Shown here: piece after piece, positions 60,836-64,000 of the stretch | Numbering within the stretch: the stretch's first letter is position 1 | Layout: every line of letters begins with the position of its first letter | Assembly: GCA_040754335.1 (NCBI GenBank) | Contig: JBFMCV010000004.1 | Coordinates: 1 to 64,000 of the forward strand | DNA from: Thermodesulfobacteriota bacterium | GTDB lineage: Bacteria; Desulfobacterota_D; UBA1144; Nemesobacterales; UBA2774 | DNA length: 64,000 nucleotides | Direction: 5' to 3' | The notes under the pieces: generated by a model | Seen by the model: only the letters and a program-made list of their open reading frames with translations | What the model was told of the DNA's origin: nothing | The model's database searches: none | Program-made: the position numbers and the translations under genes

Positions 60836-63484
60836 ATGAGCAAAGCTGCAGACATAGTTATGGGAAAGAGCGCTCTCGTGAGGACGCTCAAGGACAGGCT
60901 CGCCAGGAAGAACATGGAGCTCATGGCGTACCATGAGCAGAAGGCGAAGCACAACAAGGCCCTGTCCGGGAGCATGCTTGCGAAAAAGAGATCGGATATC
61001 GTGGACAAGCTGATAAAACAGGCGCTTTCCGAGCTGGGGTTCAACGATTTCAGGAACGTCTGCGTCGCGGCGCTCGGAGGTTACGGCAGGAACGAGCTCT
61101 GTCCGTATTCCGACGTGGACATCATGTTCCTCTATAAGCCGCGCAACAAGACTCTCGCGAAAGAGGCCACGGAGAAGCTCCTGTACCTCCTCTGGGACCT
61201 GGGTATCGAGGTAGGCCATTCGGTGAGGACGATCGACGAGTGCATAGAGCTCTCCCAGGAAGACGATACTACTATACTTACGTCGCTCCTCGACAGCAGG
61301 TTCGTATGCGGCGACGAGCAGCTCTACATGGACCTGGATAAAAAACTCTACTGTCAGCTCCTCCCCACGATCTCGCATAAGTTTATCCAGAGCAAGATCA
61401 GGGAGAACGAGCAGAGGATAAACAGGTTCGGACGGTCGGTGTATCTCCTCGAGCCCAACGTGAAAGAAGGCGAAGGCGGTCTCCGGGATATTCATTACGC
61501 CCTCTGGATCGCTCAGGCAAAGTTCAAGGTCAAGAATTTTTCCGACCTTCTTCCCAAGGGGATACTGATGGAGAACGAGATCAGGATATTCGAGAAGAGC
61601 CTGAATTTTCTCCTCCTCATCAGGTCCGAGCTCCATTACCTCGCCGGCAGGAGGGAAGACAGGCTCGGCTTCGAATTTCAGGAAAAGGTCGCCAGGTTCC
61701 TGGGCTTCAAGGACGGCGAGCTCCCGGCTGTAGAGAGGTTCATGAGGATATACTACCTACGCGGGAACGAGCTCAGGGAGCAGTCGAAGAGGCTCATAGA
61801 AAAATGCATCATGGGGCATAAGTCCGGTCTCAGGAGCGCGAAAACGGTCGCTCTCGATAACGGCTTTATCATACAGGGCGGAATGCTTTCGGCATCCAAC
61901 ATCAACATTTTCAAGGACAACCCGGCTAACCTGATGAGGGCATTCGAGTATGCCGACAAGTATCAGGTTAAGCTCAGCAATTATCTGCTCGACCTCATAA
62001 GGGAGAACGTGAGCGTCACCAGCATGGACGAGAGCGTGAGGGCCAACCCCGAGTTAAACGCTTCGTTCCTGAGGCTCCTCAAGAAGGGTAAGAACGTCGC
62101 CGATACGCTTTTTGAAATGAACAGGCTCCGTTTTCTGGGCTATTATATCCCGGAGTTCGGAAAGATAGTATGCATGGTCCAGCACGACGCCTACCATGTC
62201 TACACCGTCGATGTCCACTCCATATTCATGGTGAGGGAGATCGAGAACCTGCTCAACTATAAATACGAGAAAGAGCACCCCCTCCTCACGAAAACAGCCG
62301 AATCATTATTGAGCAGACACGTGCTCTACCTCGCGTGCCTCTTTCACGACATGGGCAAGGGGGAAGGGAAGGACCACGCGGAGAAAGGGGCGGCGATGAT
62401 TCCCAAGATCGCGAAAAGGATGGGGCTTAATGCGACCGAGACCGAGCAGCTCGAGTTCCTCGTCAAAAACCACCTTTTGATGTCTCACTTCTCGCAGAGG
62501 AGGGACATACACGACTACAGCCTCATAGTGAGGTTCGCGAAGGCCGTGAAAACGCTCGAAACCCTCTCTCTCATCTATCTGCTGACGTTCGCCGATATAA
62601 AGTCGGTCGGCCCCGACGTGTGGACTAACTGGAAGGGGATGCTGCTTAAGGAGCTTTTCATCAGGACCGCAAAGGTCCTCGAAAGAGGAGACTTCAAAGG
62701 GGAAGACCCGCTCGCGAGGCAGAAGAGGGTGATCGACGAGGTCGTGAGGATTCTCGGCAGCAAGGTATCGAGGAAGAGCGTAAAGGCTATACTCGAGACC
62801 ATGCCCGAATCCTATTTCCTCGGATTCTCAGCGAGGAAGATCGCCTACCACGTCGGCCTCATCGAGAAATCGAGGGACGCGGTGGGGATGGACGTGCTTT
62901 TTTACCCTCACGAGGAGTACAACGAATTTACCTTCTGGGGATTCGACGAGCCCGGGATTTTCTCCAAGCTCTGCGGGGTCATCAGGGCGACGGGACTTAA
63001 CGTGCTCGGAGCGCGCATAACGACGAGGAAGGACGGCAGGATTCTCGACGTCTTCTACGTGAACAAGCTCGGCCAGTCCGTGAAAGAAGGGGAGGAGGTA
63101 TGGGACAAGCTGAGGGATAATCTGGATCAGGTGCTCACCGGGAAGACGGACGTCGAGGTGCTCGTCGCCAGAAGGAGACAGGAGAAGCCCCTTTACAGCA
63201 AGGCGATACCGCAGTATCCGACGAGGGTCATGATCGACAACGAATCTTCCGACGCCGCTACCGTAATAGACGTGATTACGTACGACAGGGCGGGGCTCCT
63301 CTACGATATAACGAAGACTATAAAGAACCTCGGCCTCTCGATCGAATACGCGAAGATCTCGACCAAGGTCGATCAGGTGGTCGACGCTTTTTACGTGGTC
63401 GATTTGAATCACAAGAAAATTACCGATCCGGACAGGATAGAAGAAATAAAAACCGCTTTGCTGGAATCGATGACTTCCGGGTAA
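60836..63484 (+). CDS. glnD: Bifunctional uridylyltransferase/uridylyl-removing enzyme
   Basis: GlnD senses glutamine and modifies PII proteins. The nucleotidyltransferase domain (residues 30-330) has LGGYGRNELCPYSDVDIMFL with the GG...DxD catalytic set. The HD domain at about 480-600 shows LFHDMGKGEGKDHAEKG (H-D plus metal ligands). Two C-terminal ACT domains begin at about 720 and 810 (GIFSKLCGVIRATGLNV; DRAGLLYDITKTIKNLGLS). The 882 aa are normal. With AmtB in the same window it argues for Ntr-type nitrogen control, supporting the sigma-54 call at amtB. Confidence 0.95.
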   Translation: MSKAADIVMGKSALVRTLKDRLARKNMELMAYHEQKAKHNKALSGSMLAKKRSDIVDKLIKQALSELGFNDFRNVCVAALGGYGRNELCPYSDVDIMFLYKPRNKTLAKEATEKLLYLLWDLGIEVGHSVRTIDECIELSQEDDTTILTSLLDSRFVCGDEQLYMDLDKKLYCQLLPTISHKFIQSKIRENEQRINRFGRSVYLLEPNVKEGEGGLRDIHYALWIAQAKFKVKNFSDLLPKGILMENEIRIFEKSLNFLLLIRSELHYLAGRREDRLGFEFQEKVARFLGFKDGELPAVERFMRIYYLRGNELREQSKRLIEKCIMGHKSGLRSAKTVALDNGFIIQGGMLSASNINIFKDNPANLMRAFEYADKYQVKLSNYLLDLIRENVSVTSMDESVRANPELNASFLRLLKKGKNVADTLFEMNRLRFLGYYIPEFGKIVCMVQHDAYHVYTVDVHSIFMVREIENLLNYKYEKEHPLLTKTAESLLSRHVLYLACLFHDMGKGEGKDHAEKGAAMIPKIAKRMGLNATETEQLEFLVKNHLLMSHFSQRRDIHDYSLIVRFAKAVKTLETLSLIYLLTFADIKSVGPDVWTNWKGMLLKELFIRTAKVLERGDFKGEDPLARQKRVIDEVVRILGSKVSRKSVKAILETMPESYFLGFSARKIAYHVGLIEKSRDAVGMDVLFYPHEEYNEFTFWGFDEPGIFSKLCGVIRATGLNVLGARITTRKDGRILDVFYVNKLGQSVKEGEEVWDKLRDNLDQVLTGKTDVEVLVARRRQEKPLYSKAIPQYPTRVMIDNESSDAATVIDVITYDRAGLLYDITKTIKNLGLSIEYAKISTKVDQVVDAFYVVDLNHKKITDPDRIEEIKTALLESMTSG

Positions 63485-63526
63485 GGGTCTGTTCATATAT
63501 CATTTCAGAAGAAACAAGGGCCGGAT

Positions 63527-64000
63527 ATGAGCATATCTCGAGCGGACGCTCAGGACATAAGGGAGATACATTCGGATTTTCTCGTAATAGGGAGCGGTCT
63601 CGCGGGCCTGTATGCTGCCCTTTACGCTTCCGGCTTCGGGAGCGTCACCCTCCTCACGAAATCGACGGTCGAGGAGAGTAATTCCTACTGGGCCCAGGGG
63701 GGGATAGCGGCCGTGGTCGATCCCGAAGATTCGACGTGGTTCCATATAGAAGACACGCTCAGGGCCGGCAGGGGGCTGAACGACACGGACGCCGTCACGG
63801 TTCTGGTTAATGAGGGCAAGGACCGCGTGACAGACCTCATGAAGCTCGGTATGAAGTTCGATACGGGAGAGAAAGGGCTCGAGCTCGGGCTCGAGGGCGG
63901 GCATACCAGAAGGCGCGTGCTCCACGCGGGCGGCAGCTCGACCGGTCGGGAGATGGTCAAATTCCTGATCGCCGCGGTCGAGAGCAACAAATCCATAAGA
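63527..64000 (+). CDS. nadB: L-aspartate oxidase (N-terminal part, cut by window edge)
   Basis: NadB oxidises L-aspartate to iminoaspartate in NAD synthesis. DFLVIGSGLAGLYAALYA is the FAD-binding Rossmann motif near residue 18, SNSYWAQGGIAAVV the FAD/substrate motif, and GGHTRRRVLHAGGSSTG the catalytic Arg-bearing region. The gene starts with ATG at 63527 (GGGCC upstream) and runs off the right edge after 158 codons, so the C-terminal two-thirds is not visible. Distinction from succinate dehydrogenase flavoprotein rests on the 'HTRRRVLHAGG' pattern. Confidence 0.9.
   Translation, partial: MSISRADAQDIREIHSDFLVIGSGLAGLYAALYASGFGSVTLLTKSTVEESNSYWAQGGIAAVVDPEDSTWFHIEDTLRAGRGLNDTDAVTVLVNEGKDRVTDLMKLGMKFDTGEKGLELGLEGGHTRRRVLHAGGSSTGREMVKFLIAAVESNKSIR

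Overview
The window is a GC-rich bacterial chromosome segment from a Gram-negative organism. Evidence for Gram-negative is the lipoprotein signals, an M48 lipoprotein protease, GlnD with an AmtB that has a likely sigma-54 promoter, and a heterodimer-type ABC exporter. No rRNA or tRNA gene is visible, so taxonomy is a guess. The mix (polyphosphate glucokinase, transaldolase-PGI fusion, bacterial deoxyhypusine-synthase-like protein, c-di-GMP-I riboswitch, dispersed hairpin repeats) would suit a deep Desulfobacterota/Dadabacteria-like lineage, at low confidence.

Layout. Positions 1-4400 form an AT-rich accessory island. It holds an IS110-type transposase tail, hairpin repeats, an orphan small gene, a cytidine-deaminase-like protein with a long unidentified helical C-terminal half, and a DUF4238 gene. 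The DUF4238 gene is bracketed by an 87%-identical 157-bp direct repeat of the 3' end of the adjacent DNA glycosylase gene, which looks like a target-gene end replacement by an integrating cassette. From 4411 to 20100 lie housekeeping and accessory genes: DNA glycosylase, M48 protease, aminotransferase with TetR regulator, a degenerate half ABC exporter, HAD, FlK-like thioesterase, PspC, IMPase, a DUF3298-like protein behind two tandem palindromes, an FAD monooxygenase, Ub-Mut7-C RNase and a folate operon (FolM-like, FolB, FolK).

Positions 20121-30716 hold a sugar-phosphate block: polyphosphate glucokinase, transketolase, transaldolase-PGI fusion, HAD phosphatase, RpiA, Rpe, Zwf and Pgl. 6-phosphogluconate dehydrogenase is absent. 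Positions 30742-33911 are a polyamine cluster: deoxyhypusine-synthase-like protein, agmatine deiminase and N-carbamoylputrescine amidase, which together predict arginine/agmatine to putrescine to a larger polyamine such as homospermidine. A purine permease, a TSUP exporter, a kinase, an SDR, a hydrolase, IspH and carbonic anhydrase follow.

Positions 40399-42250 form a regulatory pair. A MarR protein with a Cys-rich tail lies upstream of an alternative sigma-70 factor, and both promoter regions carry the same TTTAGGT-type palindrome. Positions 42319-46372 are a tightly overlapping operon: ABC exporter half, galacturonokinase-like GHMP kinase and sugar nucleotidyltransferase. The exporter half has complementary degeneracy to the one encoded at 9235. 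Then come TsaD, ThiC, a secreted PQQ-type sugar dehydrogenase under a c-di-GMP class I riboswitch (51800-51892, minus strand), AcuI/YhdH reductase, AmtB, ArfB, RuvX, a Lon-N protein, thioredoxin, PduO-type adenosyltransferase, an O-methyltransferase, GlnD and the start of NadB, which runs off the right edge.
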